From Comamonadaceae bacterium (lineage in GTDB: Bacteria > Pseudomonadota > Gammaproteobacteria > Burkholderiales > Burkholderiaceae_C): DNA of 64,000 bases. The DNA lies in contig JAACZV010000006.1 in the NCBI GenBank assembly GCA_009996515.1, positions 86,141 to 150,140 of the forward strand. The letters run 5' to 3'. The notes beneath the pieces are model-generated. The model searched no databases, had not been told where the DNA came from, and saw nothing but the letters and a program-made list of their open reading frames with translations. The position numbers and the translations under genes are program-made. Positions 26,187-35,234 of the stretch are shown piece by piece. Within the stretch, counting starts at the first letter, position 1; each line of letters begins with the position of its first letter.

Positions 26187-27904
26187 CCCTGGACGTCGCC
26201 ATCCACGCCTGGGGCTGGGCCCTGCTGAACTTCGTCTGGCAGGGCGCCCTGGTCGGCGCCGTGGCCGCGCTGCTGCTGGCGCTGTTGCGTGGTGCGTCGG
26301 CGCGCCGGCGCTACGCCGTCTGCGCCACCAGCCTGGCGCTGTGCCTGGGCCTGCCGCTGGCGCAGTGCCTGGACCTGTCGCCCACCGAGACTGAATTCGT
26401 CGGCGAGCTGTCGGCGCTGGCCCGGCAACTGCCGGCGCTCGTCAGCGCCTGGGCGCTGGGCACGGCGCTGATGCTGGGCCGCCTGGCGCTGGGCCTGGTC
26501 TGGGTGGGCCGCGCGCGGCGCCGCAGCACGCCGGCGCCTGCCGAATGGCAGGCGCGGCTGGACACCCTGGCGCGCCGCCTGGGCCTGCGCCGCACCGTCA
26601 GCCTGCGCCTGCTGGACGGGCTGGCCGGCCCCATCACGCTGGGCTCGCTCAGGCCCTGCGTGCTGCTGCCCGCGGCGTTGCTGAGCCGCCTGCCCGTGGA
26701 GCTGCTGGAGGCCTTGCTGGCCCACGAGCTGGCCCATGTGCGGCGCTGGGACTATCTCGCCAACCTGCTGCAGAGCGCCGTCGAGGCCCTGCTGTTCTTC
26801 CATCCCGTCGTCTGGTGGCTGTCGGCGCGCATGCGTCACGAGCGCGAGCTGGTGGCCGACGAAATCTCGGCCCAGCTCGTCGGCGACTCACGCCGCCTGG
26901 CACTGGCCCTGCACGCCCTGTCCGAACTGACTCACTCCTCCATGAACTCTTCCCCCGCCCTGGCCGCCCGTGGCGGCGACCTGCTCGCCCGCATCGAGCG
27001 CCTGCTCGCACCCCGCCCCCGCGCCACCGGCTGGAAGCTGGCGCTGCCGGCCCTGCTGATCGCGGCGACCAGCTTCGTCGTCCAGGCCCGCACCAAGGAC
27101 AGCCCCCGCACTCCCGACACGCCCGCCGCCGTGGCCAGCGCCGCCGCCGAGGCGCCGCCGCTGCGCCTGCCGGTGAATGCCAAGCATGTGGTCGTCGTCG
27201 ATGACGCGACCGGCAAGGTGCTGATGGCGCGCGACGCCGACGCCGTCGTGCCCATCGCGTCGCTGACCAAGCTGCTGACGGCCATGGTGGTGCTGGACGC
27301 CAAGCTGGACCCGGCCGAGAAGCTGCGCATCACCAGCGACGACGTGGACACGCTCAAGCACAGCCGCTCGCGCGTGCGCGTCGGCACGCAGATGAGCCGG
27401 CTGGCGGCGCTGGAGCTGGCGCTGATGGAATCGGAGAACCGCGCGGCGGCGGCGCTGGCGCGCACCTTCCCCGGCGGCGAGGCCGGCTTCGCCAAGGCCA
27501 TGCAGGCCAAGATCCAGGCGCTGGGGCTGAAGCACACGGCCATCAGCGACCCCACGGGCCTGTCGCCGGCCAACACCTCCACGGCCACCGAGATGGCCGC
27601 CATCACGGCCGCCGCGGCGCGCTACCGCGAGATCGAGCGCATCACCAGTTCCAGCAAGGCCAAGGTGCCGGTGGACGGACGGGCGCGCGAGGTGCGCAAC
27701 ACCAACCGGCTGGTGGGCGCCAAGGGCTGGAACATCCGCGTCTCCAAGACCGGCTACACCGAGGAAGCCGGCCGCTGCCTGGCCATGCGCATCCTGAGCG
27801 GCAAGCGCCCCGTCACCGTCGTGCTGCTGGATGCCGACGGCTCGGCCCACCGGCTGCGGGACGCGGCGCTGATCCGCAAGTCGCTGGCCAAGCAGGCCTT
27901 GTGA
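26183..27904 (+). CDS. M56 (BlaR1-type) peptidase fused to an S11 DD-peptidase domain
   Basis: A 573-residue membrane protein. Residues 1-300 are a BlaR1/MecR1-like M56 metallopeptidase: several membrane segments, HELAH at 181-185 and an acidic RHERELVADEI at 218-228. A further membrane segment lies at about 284-301. Residues about 330-573 are a penicillin-binding S11 domain resembling PBP7/DacB-type peptidases, with SLTK at 360-363, SEN at 417-419 and KTG at 522-524. In classical BlaR1 the sensor is a class D beta-lactamase-like domain; here an apparently complete DD-peptidase takes its place. It overlaps the BlaI-type gene by 4 bp. It probably senses beta-lactams or muropeptides, or cleaves peptidoglycan itself. 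Confidence 0.88.
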   Translation: MTLDVAIHAWGWALLNFVWQGALVGAVAALLLALLRGASARRRYAVCATSLALCLGLPLAQCLDLSPTETEFVGELSALARQLPALVSAWALGTALMLGRLALGLVWVGRARRRSTPAPAEWQARLDTLARRLGLRRTVSLRLLDGLAGPITLGSLRPCVLLPAALLSRLPVELLEALLAHELAHVRRWDYLANLLQSAVEALLFFHPVVWWLSARMRHERELVADEISAQLVGDSRRLALALHALSELTHSSMNSSPALAARGGDLLARIERLLAPRPRATGWKLALPALLIAATSFVVQARTKDSPRTPDTPAAVASAAAEAPPLRLPVNAKHVVVVDDATGKVLMARDADAVVPIASLTKLLTAMVVLDAKLDPAEKLRITSDDVDTLKHSRSRVRVGTQMSRLAALELALMESENRAAAALARTFPGGEAGFAKAMQAKIQALGLKHTAISDPTGLSPANTSTATEMAAITAAAARYREIERITSSSKAKVPVDGRAREVRNTNRLVGAKGWNIRVSKTGYTEEAGRCLAMRILSGKRPVTVVLLDADGSAHRLRDAALIRKSLAKQAL

Positions 27905-27925
27905 AGGCGCTCGCGCGGCCCGGGC

Positions 27926-28228
27926 TCAGCTCTCCGCCGCGTCGGCCTCGCCCAGCAGCAGCGCCAGCAGCACCGCCGTGCCCAGGGGCATGAAGACGAC
28001 GATGGCCACGAACCAGGGCCAGAAGGCCCGCCCCGTGCGCCGCACCAGCTGCATCATGAACACGCAATGCATGGCGCCGGCCACGACCAGGCCCAGCGCC
28101 GAGAGCACGATCAGGCTGGCGGGCGGCTCGCCGTCCTGGGTGCTGCTGATGATCTGCCACAGGCAAAAGCCGGCGATGACCAGCGTGATCAGCGCGTACT
28201 CGATGCCGCTCTTGACTTGGGCTTTCAT
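27926..28228 (-). CDS. small membrane protein of unknown function
   Basis: A 100-residue protein with three membrane segments (YALITLVIAGFCLWQII, ASLIVLSALGLVVAGAMHCVF and FWPWFVAIVVFMPLGTAVLLAL) and an acidic tail. Its ATG is 3 bp after the mutY stop, so it is likely co-transcribed with mutM-mutY. No family is recognised. Confidence 0.68.
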   Translation of the reverse strand: MKAQVKSGIEYALITLVIAGFCLWQIISSTQDGEPPASLIVLSALGLVVAGAMHCVFMMQLVRRTGRAFWPWFVAIVVFMPLGTAVLLALLLGEADAAES

Positions 28229-28231
28229 GGC

Positions 28232-29281
28232 TCAGCTCTCCTCGATCAGCTTCTTCAGCGGCGCGGGCAGCGCATAGCGCGCCAGCTCCTCGCGCGCGAC
28301 CCAGCTGCCCCCCACCGGCTGCGCTGTCAGCCCCTCGGGCCCCTCGGGCAGTTGCGCCCGCAGCGTGTGCAGCACCCAGTCGAAATGGGTCAGCGCATGC
28401 TCGATGCGCGGCAGCGTCTCCAGCCGCGCGGCGGGCAGCAGCGCGCGGGCGCCGGCCTCGTCGTCGAACATGGGCAGCGTCCACAGGCCGGCCCAGACGC
28501 CCGTGGCCGGCCGCTGCCGCAGCAGCAGCTGGCCGCCGGGCCGCTCCAGCCACAGCCACCAGTTCTCGCGCCGGCCGCGCTTGAGCTTGCGGGTCTTGAC
28601 GGGATAGCGCGTCGGGTCGCCCGCCTGCTGGCCACGGCACAGCGGCTGCACCGGGCACAGCAGGCAGTCGGGCGAGCGCGCGGTGCAGACGGTGGCGCCC
28701 AGGTCCATCAGGCCCTGGGTGTAGCGGTCGACGTCCTGCTCGGGCAGCAGCTCGGTGGCATGGTTCCAGAGCTTCTTCTCGGCCGCGCTGCTGGCCAGGT
28801 CGCCGTCGAAGGCCAGCACGCGGGACAGCACGCGCTTGACGTTGCCGTCCAGGATGGCGACGCGCTCGCCGAAGCAGAAGGCCGCGATGGCGGCGGCCGT
28901 CGAGCGGCCTATGCCCGGCAGCGTCTGCAGCCCCGCCGCCGTGGCCGGGAAGGCGCCGCCGTGCAGCTCAGCCACGGCCCGAGCACAGGCATGCAGATTG
29001 CGCGCACGGCTGTAGTAGCCCAGGCCCGCCCATTGCGCCAGCACCTCGTCCAGCGACGCGGCGGCGAGGTCGGTGACCCGCGGCCAGCGCGCCAGGAAGC
29101 GCTCGTAATAGCCCAGCACGGTCGCCACCTGGGTCTGCTGCAGCATGACCTCGGACAGCCAGACGCGATAAGGGTCGCGCGTGTTCTGCCAGGGCAGCGT
29201 GTGGCGGCCGTGGCGGCGCTGCCAGGCGACGACGGTGCGGCCGAAGTCGTCGATCGAGGCCGGATTCAGCGTTTCTGGCAT
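28232..29281 (-). CDS. mutY: A/G-specific adenine glycosylase MutY
   Basis: A 349-residue base-excision enzyme that removes adenine opposite 8-oxoguanine. It has the helix-hairpin-helix [15 protein letters not shown] with the following catalytic Asp region ([10 protein letters not shown]). The iron-sulfur cluster ligands are C-x6-C-x2-C-x5-C in [19 protein letters not shown]-terminal NUDIX-like domain recognises 8-oxoG. The start at ATG 29281 overlaps the mutM end by 16 bp, linking the two 8-oxoG repair genes in one transcript. Confidence 0.95.
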   Translation of the reverse strand: MPETLNPASIDDFGRTVVAWQRRHGRHTLPWQNTRDPYRVWLSEVMLQQTQVATVLGYYERFLARWPRVTDLAAASLDEVLAQWAGLGYYSRARNLHACARAVAELHGGAFPATAAGLQTLPGIGRSTAAAIAAFCFGERVAILDGNVKRVLSRVLAFDGDLASSAAEKKLWNHATELLPEQDVDRYTQGLMDLGATVCTARSPDCLLCPVQPLCRGQQAGDPTRYPVKTRKLKRGRRENWWLWLERPGGQLLLRQRPATGVWAGLWTLPMFDDEAGARALLPAARLETLPRIEHALTHFDWVLHTLRAQLPEGPEGLTAQPVGGSWVAREELARYALPAPLKKLIEES

Positions 29282-30084
29282 GAGGGGCAGAAGAAGGTGG
29301 AACGCTGGCCCTGCACGATGCGTCTGATGGCCGTGCCGCAGCGGCGGCAGGCCTCGCCCTCGCGGCCGTAGACCTGGGCCTGCATCTGGAAACTGCCGGC
29401 CACGCCATGCGCGTCGCGGAAGTCGCGCAGCGTCGTGCCGCCGGCTTCCAGGGCCTGGCCCAGCACGCCGCGCACCGCCATGGCCAGCCTGTCGGCGCGC
29501 GGGCGGCTCAGCTTGCCGGCGGGCAGGCGCGGGTCGATGCCGGCCATGAACAAGGCTTCGCAGGCGTAGATGTTGCCGGCGCCGACGACGATGTCGCCCG
29601 CCAGCAGCGCCTGCTTGATGGCCACGCGCCGGCCGCTCAGGCGCGCATGCAGATGCAGGCCGTCGAAGCGCGCGTCGAAGGGCTCCAGGCCCAGGCCGCC
29701 CAGCAGCGTGGCCACGGGCTCGGCGTCCAGGCCCGCGGCCCAGACGACGGCGCCGAAGCGGCGCGGGTCGGTCAGCCGCAGCAGGCCGTGCTCGGTGTGC
29801 AGGTCGAAATGGTCGTGCGCCCCCGGCGCGGGCGTGGTGTCGAGGAAGGCCAGCGAGCCCGACATGCCCAGGTGCAGCAACAGCCCCCCGGCTCCCTCCA
29901 GCGGAAGCCACAAATATTTACCCCGTCTTTGCACGGTGCCGACGCGCGCGCCGAGCAGGGTTTCGGGGTCCACGCCCAGCGGCCAGCGCAGCGGTTTCCC
30001 CAGGCGCAGGCCGGTGACCCGGGCCCCCAGGATGGCATCCGCGAAGCTGCGGCGCGTGACTTCGACTTCGGGCAACTCGGGCAT
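29266..30084 (-). CDS. mutM: formamidopyrimidine-DNA glycosylase MutM (Fpg)
   Basis: A 272-residue glycosylase/AP lyase for 8-oxoguanine. It begins MPELPEVEV, so Pro2 becomes the N-terminal nucleophile after Met removal and Glu3 is catalytic. The C-terminal zinc finger is C-x2-C...C-x2-C in [20 protein letters not shown] followed by CPSCQ. Long open frames extend upstream over the TPR gene on the other strand, but the family start is unambiguous. It is divergent from the TPR gene. Confidence 0.95.
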   Translation of the reverse strand: MPELPEVEVTRRSFADAILGARVTGLRLGKPLRWPLGVDPETLLGARVGTVQRRGKYLWLPLEGAGGLLLHLGMSGSLAFLDTTPAPGAHDHFDLHTEHGLLRLTDPRRFGAVVWAAGLDAEPVATLLGGLGLEPFDARFDGLHLHARLSGRRVAIKQALLAGDIVVGAGNIYACEALFMAGIDPRLPAGKLSRPRADRLAMAVRGVLGQALEAGGTTLRDFRDAHGVAGSFQMQAQVYGREGEACRRCGTAIRRIVQGQRSTFFCPSCQKR

Positions 30085-30180
30085 GGGGGCGAAATCATAA
30101 TCAGGGGCAATGCTGGGCAGGCTCTGAGCGAGTGCGCGCGCCGTGAAGAGCCTGCTCGGCATTTCCAAACTGGAGTTCGA

Positions 30181-31923
30181 ATGCCCCTGCCCTTTCGCCG
30201 AGTGATGATTGCCGCCGCGCTGCTGGCCGGGCTGCAAGCCCATGCCCAGGACGCGGCCAGCCCCAGCGCGCCCGCCGCGGCGCCCACCAACTCGGCCATG
30301 GACGCGCCGCTGTTCTACCAGCTGCTGATCGGCGAGATCGAGTTGCAGAACGGCCAGGTCGGCGTGGCCTTCCAGGTGCTGCTGGACGCCGCGCGGCGCA
30401 CCGGCGACGAGGAGTTGTTCAAGCGCGTCGTCAACATCGCCGTGCAGGCCCGCGCCGGCGACCAGGCCTTGATGGCTGCGCGCGCCTGGGCCGATGCCGT
30501 GCCGACCTCGGTCGACGCGCTGCAGACCACCGTGCAGCTGCTGGCCCTGATGAACAAGCCCGCCGAGGTGGCCCAGCCGCTGACGACGCTGCTGCGCATC
30601 GCGCCGGCGGCTCAGCGCCCCGGCCTCATCGCGTCGCTGCCGCGGCTGTTCCAGCGCTCGCCCGAGCCCAAGGCCGTGCTGGCCGCCCTGGCCCCGGTGC
30701 TGCAGGCGCAGCGCGGCGCGCTCAAGCCACCCGCTCTCTACACCGAGGCCCGCCTGTCCCTCAACGCCGGCGAGAACGCGCGCGCGCTGGCGCTGACCCG
30801 CGAGCTCCACCAGGCCCTGCCGGACGGCGACGACGCGATGCAGCTCGCCATCGACCTCATGCCCGCCGAACCGCAGGCCGAGAGCCTGATCACCGAACGG
30901 CTGCAGCAAAAGCCCGACCAGCATGCGCTGCGCCAGGCCTATGGCCGGGCGCTGATCCAGGCCCAGCGGCCGGCCGATGCGGCACGCGAGTTCCGCGTGC
31001 TGACCGTGGCCACGCCCGACAACCCCGCGCCCTGGCTGGCCCTGGGCGCGATCGAGCTGGAGCTCAAGCATCCGGCCGCCGCCGAGGAGGCGCTGCGCGA
31101 AGGCCTGAAGCGCCTGGACACGCCGGCCGCCGGCAGCGATGCCGAGATCAAGGCCCGCACCGACGGTCGCCGGCAGGCCTGGCTGATGCTGTCCCAGGCG
31201 GCCGAGCAGCGCGGCGACCTCAAGGCCGCGGAGTCGGCGCTGCAGAAGGTCGACGGCGCCGGCCTGGACGTGCTCTACCGCCGCGCCAGCCTGCTGGCCC
31301 GCCAGGGCAAATTGGCCGACGCCCGCAAGCTGCTGCAGCCGGCCGCGGACGCCAGCGATGCCGACGCCCGCGCCGCGCTGCTGGCCGAGGCGCAGCTGAT
31401 GCGCGAGCAGCGCGACTACGCGGCCGCGCTCAAGGTGCTCAAGACCGCCACGGCCCGCTTCGGCAACGACCCCGACCTCCTCTACGAGCAGGCCATGATG
31501 ACCGAGAAGGTGGGCCAGTTCGACGAGATGGAGGCCTTGCTGCGCAAGGTCATGGAGATCAAGCCCGACTACCACCACGCCTTCAATGCGCTGGGCTACT
31601 CGCTGGCCGAACGCAACCTGCGCCTGCCCGAGGCCAAGCAGCTGATCGAGCAGGCGCTCAAGCTGGCGCCGGGCGATCCCTTCATCGTCGACAGCCTGGG
31701 CTGGGTCGAGTTCCGCCTGGGCAACCTGGCCGAAGCCGCCAGGCTGCTGCGCCAGGCCCATGCGAGCCGGCCCGACGCCGAGATCGCCGCCCACCTGGGC
31801 GAGGTGCTGTGGGCCAGCGACGCACAGGACGAGGCCCGCCGCGTGTTCGCCGAGGCCGCCCGGCGCGACCCGGGCAACGAGGCGCTGCGCGAGACCCTGA
31901 ACCGGCTGAAGGTCAAGCCTTGA
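30181..31923 (+). CDS. exported TPR-repeat protein
   Basis: A 580-residue protein with a signal peptide ([22 protein letters not shown]) and TPR-like helical repeats throughout. The clearest are near the C-terminus ([20 protein letters not shown], then [20 protein letters not shown]). It is the conserved TPR gene found just before lolB-ispE in Burkholderiales. It is probably a periplasmic scaffold involved in envelope assembly; no specific partner is known. LolB translation begins at a TTG overlapping its stop. Confidence 0.85.
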   Translation: MPLPFRRVMIAAALLAGLQAHAQDAASPSAPAAAPTNSAMDAPLFYQLLIGEIELQNGQVGVAFQVLLDAARRTGDEELFKRVVNIAVQARAGDQALMAARAWADAVPTSVDALQTTVQLLALMNKPAEVAQPLTTLLRIAPAAQRPGLIASLPRLFQRSPEPKAVLAALAPVLQAQRGALKPPALYTEARLSLNAGENARALALTRELHQALPDGDDAMQLAIDLMPAEPQAESLITERLQQKPDQHALRQAYGRALIQAQRPADAAREFRVLTVATPDNPAPWLALGAIELELKHPAAAEEALREGLKRLDTPAAGSDAEIKARTDGRRQAWLMLSQAAEQRGDLKAAESALQKVDGAGLDVLYRRASLLARQGKLADARKLLQPAADASDADARAALLAEAQLMREQRDYAAALKVLKTATARFGNDPDLLYEQAMMTEKVGQFDEMEALLRKVMEIKPDYHHAFNALGYSLAERNLRLPEAKQLIEQALKLAPGDPFIVDSLGWVEFRLGNLAEAARLLRQAHASRPDAEIAAHLGEVLWASDAQDEARRVFAEAARRDPGNEALRETLNRLKVKP

Positions 31924-32447
31924 GGCTCGCCGCCCTGCTCCTCGCGCTGGCGCTGGCCGGCTGCGCACAGCTGCCCACGGCGCCGCCAGCGCCCGCCGAC
32001 CTGGCCCGGCTCAGCGGCCGCCTCAGCGTGACCGTTGCCGGCGATCAGCACAACCGCGGCACCGGCGGCGCGGCCAGCTTCGAGCTGTTCGGCGGCCCGG
32101 AGAAGGGTCGCCTGGAACTGACCTCGCCACTGGGCTCGCTGGTGGCCCGCGCCAGCTGGCGGCCGGGCCTGGTCACGCTGGAGACGCCCGGCGACGAACG
32201 CCGCTTCGACGATCTGGACGCGCTGACCCGCGAGCTGCTGGGCGAGGCCGTGCCGGTGGCCGCGCTGTTCGACTGGCTGCAGGCCCGCCCCTGGCCCGCC
32301 GCGCCGCACCAGAAGACCGCCGGCGGCTTCGAGCAACTGGGCTGGCGCATCGAGCCGCGCCCGCCCACCCTGGTCGCCACACGCCTGGCCGATCCCGTTG
32401 TCACGCTCAGGGCCCGATTGGACGGAGGCGATGAAGTCACTCCATGA
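31920..32447 (+). CDS. lolB: outer-membrane lipoprotein LolB
   Basis: A 175-residue lipoprotein that accepts lipoproteins from LolA and inserts them in the outer membrane. The start is a TTG at 31920 inside the TPR stop (TTGA), giving [15 protein letters not shown] with the lipidated Cys15. Mature LSGRLSV and the [20 protein letters not shown] region fit the LolB fold. Starting elsewhere loses the lipobox. The last 17 bp overlap ispE. Confidence 0.85.
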   Translation: MRLAALLLALALAGCAQLPTAPPAPADLARLSGRLSVTVAGDQHNRGTGGAASFELFGGPEKGRLELTSPLGSLVARASWRPGLVTLETPGDERRFDDLDALTRELLGEAVPVAALFDWLQARPWPAAPHQKTAGGFEQLGWRIEPRPPTLVATRLADPVVTLRARLDGGDEVTP

Positions 32448-33336
32448 CCTGGCCGCCCCGGCCAAGCTCAACCTCTTCCTGCATGTCGTCGGCAAGCGGC
32501 CGGATGGCTACCACCTGCTGCAGTCCGTCTTCGTGCTCATCGACTGGGCCGACACGCTGCACCTGGAGCTGCGCCACGACGGCCGGCTGCAGCGCCACGA
32601 CGTGCTGGGCGGCGCCCACCACCAGGCGCTGCCGGCCGACGATCTCTGCCTGCGCGCCGCGCGGCTGCTGCAGGCCGAGACCGGCTGCACGCTGGGCGCC
32701 GACATCCATCTGGAAAAACGCCTGCCCGCCGGCGCCGGCATGGGCGGCGGATCGTCGGACGCCGCCACCACGCTGCTGGGCCTGAACCGGCTGTGGGGGC
32801 TGCGCCTGCCGCTGCAACGCCTGATGTCCCTGGGCCTGAAGCTGGGCGCCGACGTGCCCTTCTTCCTGGGCGGCGGGCCGGCCCTGGTCGAGGGCATAGG
32901 CGAGATCCTGCATCCGCTGACGCTGCCCGAGCAGCGCTTCGCGGTTCTCAAGGGACCGGCCGGGCTGGCGACGAAAGATATTTTTTCGAGCCACTTGTTG
33001 GCAAGGTCCGAAAACTTGGCTATAGTCGTGGGCTTTCCAGCACAGGCAGGAACTGCAGAACAAATTTGCGAAGGCATGGGTCGAAACGACCTTCAGCCCG
33101 CAGCAGAGGCGATCAGCAGCGAAGTGCGCGAAGCGCTGGCCCTGTTGTCGAAGACCTTCGGCAACGCCCGCATGACGGGCTCGGGTGCCGCGGTGTTCGC
33201 CACGCTCGCCGGTGATGGAAAAGATGGCAAGGACGATCGGTTCCTGGCGACATTGCTTCAGGCTAAGCCTGAAGGGTGGACCGGTCGGATCTGCCGCAGT
33301 CTGGCTCAACACCCGCTCGCGGGCTGGGCCGACTGA
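32431..33336 (+). CDS. ispE: 4-diphosphocytidyl-2-C-methyl-D-erythritol kinase IspE
   Basis: A 301-residue GHMP kinase of the MEP isoprenoid pathway. AKLNLFLHVVGKRPDGYH opens the protein, and the ATP loop LPAGAGMGGGSSDAA is at about residues 97-111. MTGSGAAVFA is the third GHMP motif. ATG 32431 follows GGAGG. Bases about 32975-33080 inside the gene are strikingly AT-richer and hold a near-consensus promoter for the tRNA downstream. Confidence 0.95.
   Translation: MKSLHDLAAPAKLNLFLHVVGKRPDGYHLLQSVFVLIDWADTLHLELRHDGRLQRHDVLGGAHHQALPADDLCLRAARLLQAETGCTLGADIHLEKRLPAGAGMGGGSSDAATTLLGLNRLWGLRLPLQRLMSLGLKLGADVPFFLGGGPALVEGIGEILHPLTLPEQRFAVLKGPAGLATKDIFSSHLLARSENLAIVVGFPAQAGTAEQICEGMGRNDLQPAAEAISSEVREALALLSKTFGNARMTGSGAAVFATLAGDGKDGKDDRFLATLLQAKPEGWTGRICRSLAQHPLAGWAD
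32998..33026 (+). promoter_or_regulatory. sigma-70 promoter inside ispE
   Basis: TTGGCA (32998-33003), exactly 17 bases, then TATAGT (33021-33026). It points to tRNA-Gln and prs, about 350 bp downstream. Its position in a local AT-rich patch of an otherwise GC-rich gene argues for selection rather than chance. Confidence 0.6.
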
Positions 33337-33376
33337 GGAAGTTTCAAGGGTCAGGCCGCTCGGCCTTGCCCTGTGT

Positions 33377-33453
33377 AGGGGAGTCGCCAAGTTGGTTAAG
33401 GCATCGGATTTTGATTCCGACATGCGAGGGTTCGAGTCCTTCCTCCCCTGCCA
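33377..33453 (+). tRNA. tRNA-Gln (TTG anticodon)
   Basis: A 77-nt cloverleaf. The acceptor AGGGGAG pairs with CTCCCCT, the discriminator is G and CCA is encoded. The D arm is GCCAAGTTGGTTAAGGC, the anticodon arm TCGGATTTTGATTCCGA with TTG, and the T arm GAGGGTTCGAGTCCTTC. It lies between ispE and prs, the usual Burkholderiales order. Confidence 0.97.
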
Positions 33454-33515
33454 GATTTCTGTATTTCGCTGAACCGGCTCGGCTATCAGCGGGCCACTGA
33501 CACCAGAGGCTCCCA

Positions 33516-34478
33516 GTGCTGCTCAACACGGTTCTCTTCACCGGCAACGCGAACCCGGTTCTCTCCCAAGAAATTGCTGCCCATCTCGGTCTCGAGCTGG
33601 GCAAGGCCGTGGTCGGCCGCTTCTCCGACGGTGAGGTCACCGTCGAGATCCAGCAGAACGTCCGCGCCCGTGACGTCTTCGTCGTGCAGCCCACCTGCGC
33701 ACCGACGAACGAGAACGTCATGGAACTGCTGATCATGGTGGACGCGCTCAAGCGCGCCAGCGCCCGCCGCATCACCGCCGTGATCCCCTACTTCGGCTAT
33801 GCCCGCCAGGACCGCCGCCCGCGTTCGACGCGTGTGCCCATCTCGGCCAAGGTCGTCGCCAACCTGCTGGAGACCGTCGGCGTCGAGCGCGTGCTGACCA
33901 TGGACCTGCACGCCGACCAGATCCAGGGCTTCTTCGACATCCCGGTCGACAACATCTACGCGTCGCCGGTGCTGCTGTCGGACCTGAAGAGCCGCAACTA
34001 CAAGGACCTGGTGGTCGTGTCGCCGGACGTCGGCGGCGTCGTGCGCGCCCGCGCGCTGGCCAAGCAGCTGGGCTGCGACCTGGCCATCATCGACAAGCGC
34101 CGCCCGGCCGCCAACGTGTCCGAGGTGATGCACGTCATCGGCGAGATCGATGGCCGCAACTGCGTCATCATGGACGACATGATCGACACCGCCGGCACGC
34201 TGGTGAAGGCGGCCGAGGTGCTGAAGGCGCGCGGCGCCAAGAGCGTGTTCGCCTACTGCACCCACCCCATCCTGTCGGGCCCGGCCATAGAGCGCATCTC
34301 GGGCTCGGCGCTGGACGAGGTCGTCATCACCAACACCATCCCGCTGACCGACGCGGCCAAGGCCTGCTCGAAGATCCGCCAGCTGTCGGTGGCCTTCCTG
34401 TTCGCCGAGACCATACGCCGCATCTCCGACGGCGAGTCGGTCACCTCCCTCTTCTCGGAACAGAACAACAACTTCTGA
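33516..34478 (+). CDS. prs: ribose-phosphate pyrophosphokinase
   Basis: A 320-residue enzyme making PRPP from ribose-5-phosphate and ATP for nucleotide, His and Trp synthesis. [17 protein letters not shown] and the PRPP-binding loop [13 protein letters not shown] are signatures, and [19 protein letters not shown] is the ATP-site segment. The start is GTG 33516. It is followed by a clear terminator and then rplY. Confidence 0.96.
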   Translation: MLLNTVLFTGNANPVLSQEIAAHLGLELGKAVVGRFSDGEVTVEIQQNVRARDVFVVQPTCAPTNENVMELLIMVDALKRASARRITAVIPYFGYARQDRRPRSTRVPISAKVVANLLETVGVERVLTMDLHADQIQGFFDIPVDNIYASPVLLSDLKSRNYKDLVVVSPDVGGVVRARALAKQLGCDLAIIDKRRPAANVSEVMHVIGEIDGRNCVIMDDMIDTAGTLVKAAEVLKARGAKSVFAYCTHPILSGPAIERISGSALDEVVITNTIPLTDAAKACSKIRQLSVAFLFAETIRRISDGESVTSLFSEQNNNF

Positions 34479-34491
34479 TCCGGATGTCGTC

Positions 34492-34513
34492 GCGGCCCGA
34501 ACGGGCCGCTTTT
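34492..34513 (+). terminator. Rho-independent terminator after prs
   Basis: GCGGCCC (34492-34498), loop GAAC, GGGCCGC (34503-34509), then TTTT. It lies 14 bp after the prs stop and before the rplY leader. Confidence 0.8.
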
Positions 34514-34560
34514 CAATACGGCGCCTGGTCGCGGGCGCCGACTCTTTTTTGGAGTGAACC

Positions 34561-35184
34561 ATGAAGTTTGTCGCCTTTGAGCGCAAGTTGCAGGGGACCG
34601 GAGCGAGCCGCCGCCTGCGCGTGGCCGGCAAGGTGCCGGGTATCGTCTACGGCGCCGGTGAGCCCGCACTGATCGAACTCGATCACAACGCGCTGTACCA
34701 CGCCCTGAAGAAGGAAGCCTTCCACAGCTCGCTGCTGGACATGGAGCTGAACGGCTCGGTCACGCAAGTGCTGCTGCGCGACTTCCAGATGCACCCCTAC
34801 AAGCCGCAAGTCCAGCACATCGACTTCCAGCGCGTGGACGCCACCACCAAGATCACGAAGAAGGTGCCCCTGCACTTCATCGGTGAAGAGAACTCGGTGG
34901 CCGTGAAGACCGACAAGTGCACGGTCAACCACGTCATGACCGAGCTGGAAATCACCTGCCTGGCCCAGCAGCTGCCCGAGTTCATCGAGGTGGACCTGTC
35001 CGGCCTGACCAAGGGCCACTCGCTGCACGTCAACGACGTCAAGCTGCCCGCCGGCATCAAGGTCGTCACCCACGGCAAGCCCAACCCCGTCATCGCGACG
35101 CCGGTGGAGCCCAAGGCCGAGGAAATCGTCGTGGTTGCCGCTGCACCCGCCGACGACAAGAAGGGCAAGAAGGGCAAGAAGTAA
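34561..35184 (+). CDS. rplY: 50S ribosomal protein L25 (CTC form)
   Basis: A 207-residue 5S-rRNA-binding ribosomal protein of the long L25/TL5 type. The N-terminal L25 domain starts [20 protein letters not shown] and contains [11 protein letters not shown]. The C-terminal beta domain ([22 protein letters not shown]) and a Lys-rich tail follow. TTTTGGAGTGAACC precedes the ATG with a GGAG ribosome site. In most relatives pth comes next; here the efflux operon lies between. Confidence 0.95.
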   Translation: MKFVAFERKLQGTGASRRLRVAGKVPGIVYGAGEPALIELDHNALYHALKKEAFHSSLLDMELNGSVTQVLLRDFQMHPYKPQVQHIDFQRVDATTKITKKVPLHFIGEENSVAVKTDKCTVNHVMTELEITCLAQQLPEFIEVDLSGLTKGHSLHVNDVKLPAGIKVVTHGKPNPVIATPVEPKAEEIVVVAAAPADDKKGKKGKK

Positions 35185-35207
35185 TTCCTGCCGGCTTCTG
35201 CCAATGC

Positions 35208-35234
35208 AAAGGGCTCCGCAAGGAGCCCTTTTTC
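35208..35234 (+). terminator. terminator between rplY and the efflux operon
   Basis: AAAGGGCTCC (35208-35217), loop GCAA, GGAGCCCTTT (35222-35231), then TTC. The A-rich left flank means it could work in both directions, ending rplY and the convergent efflux operon. Confidence 0.8.
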
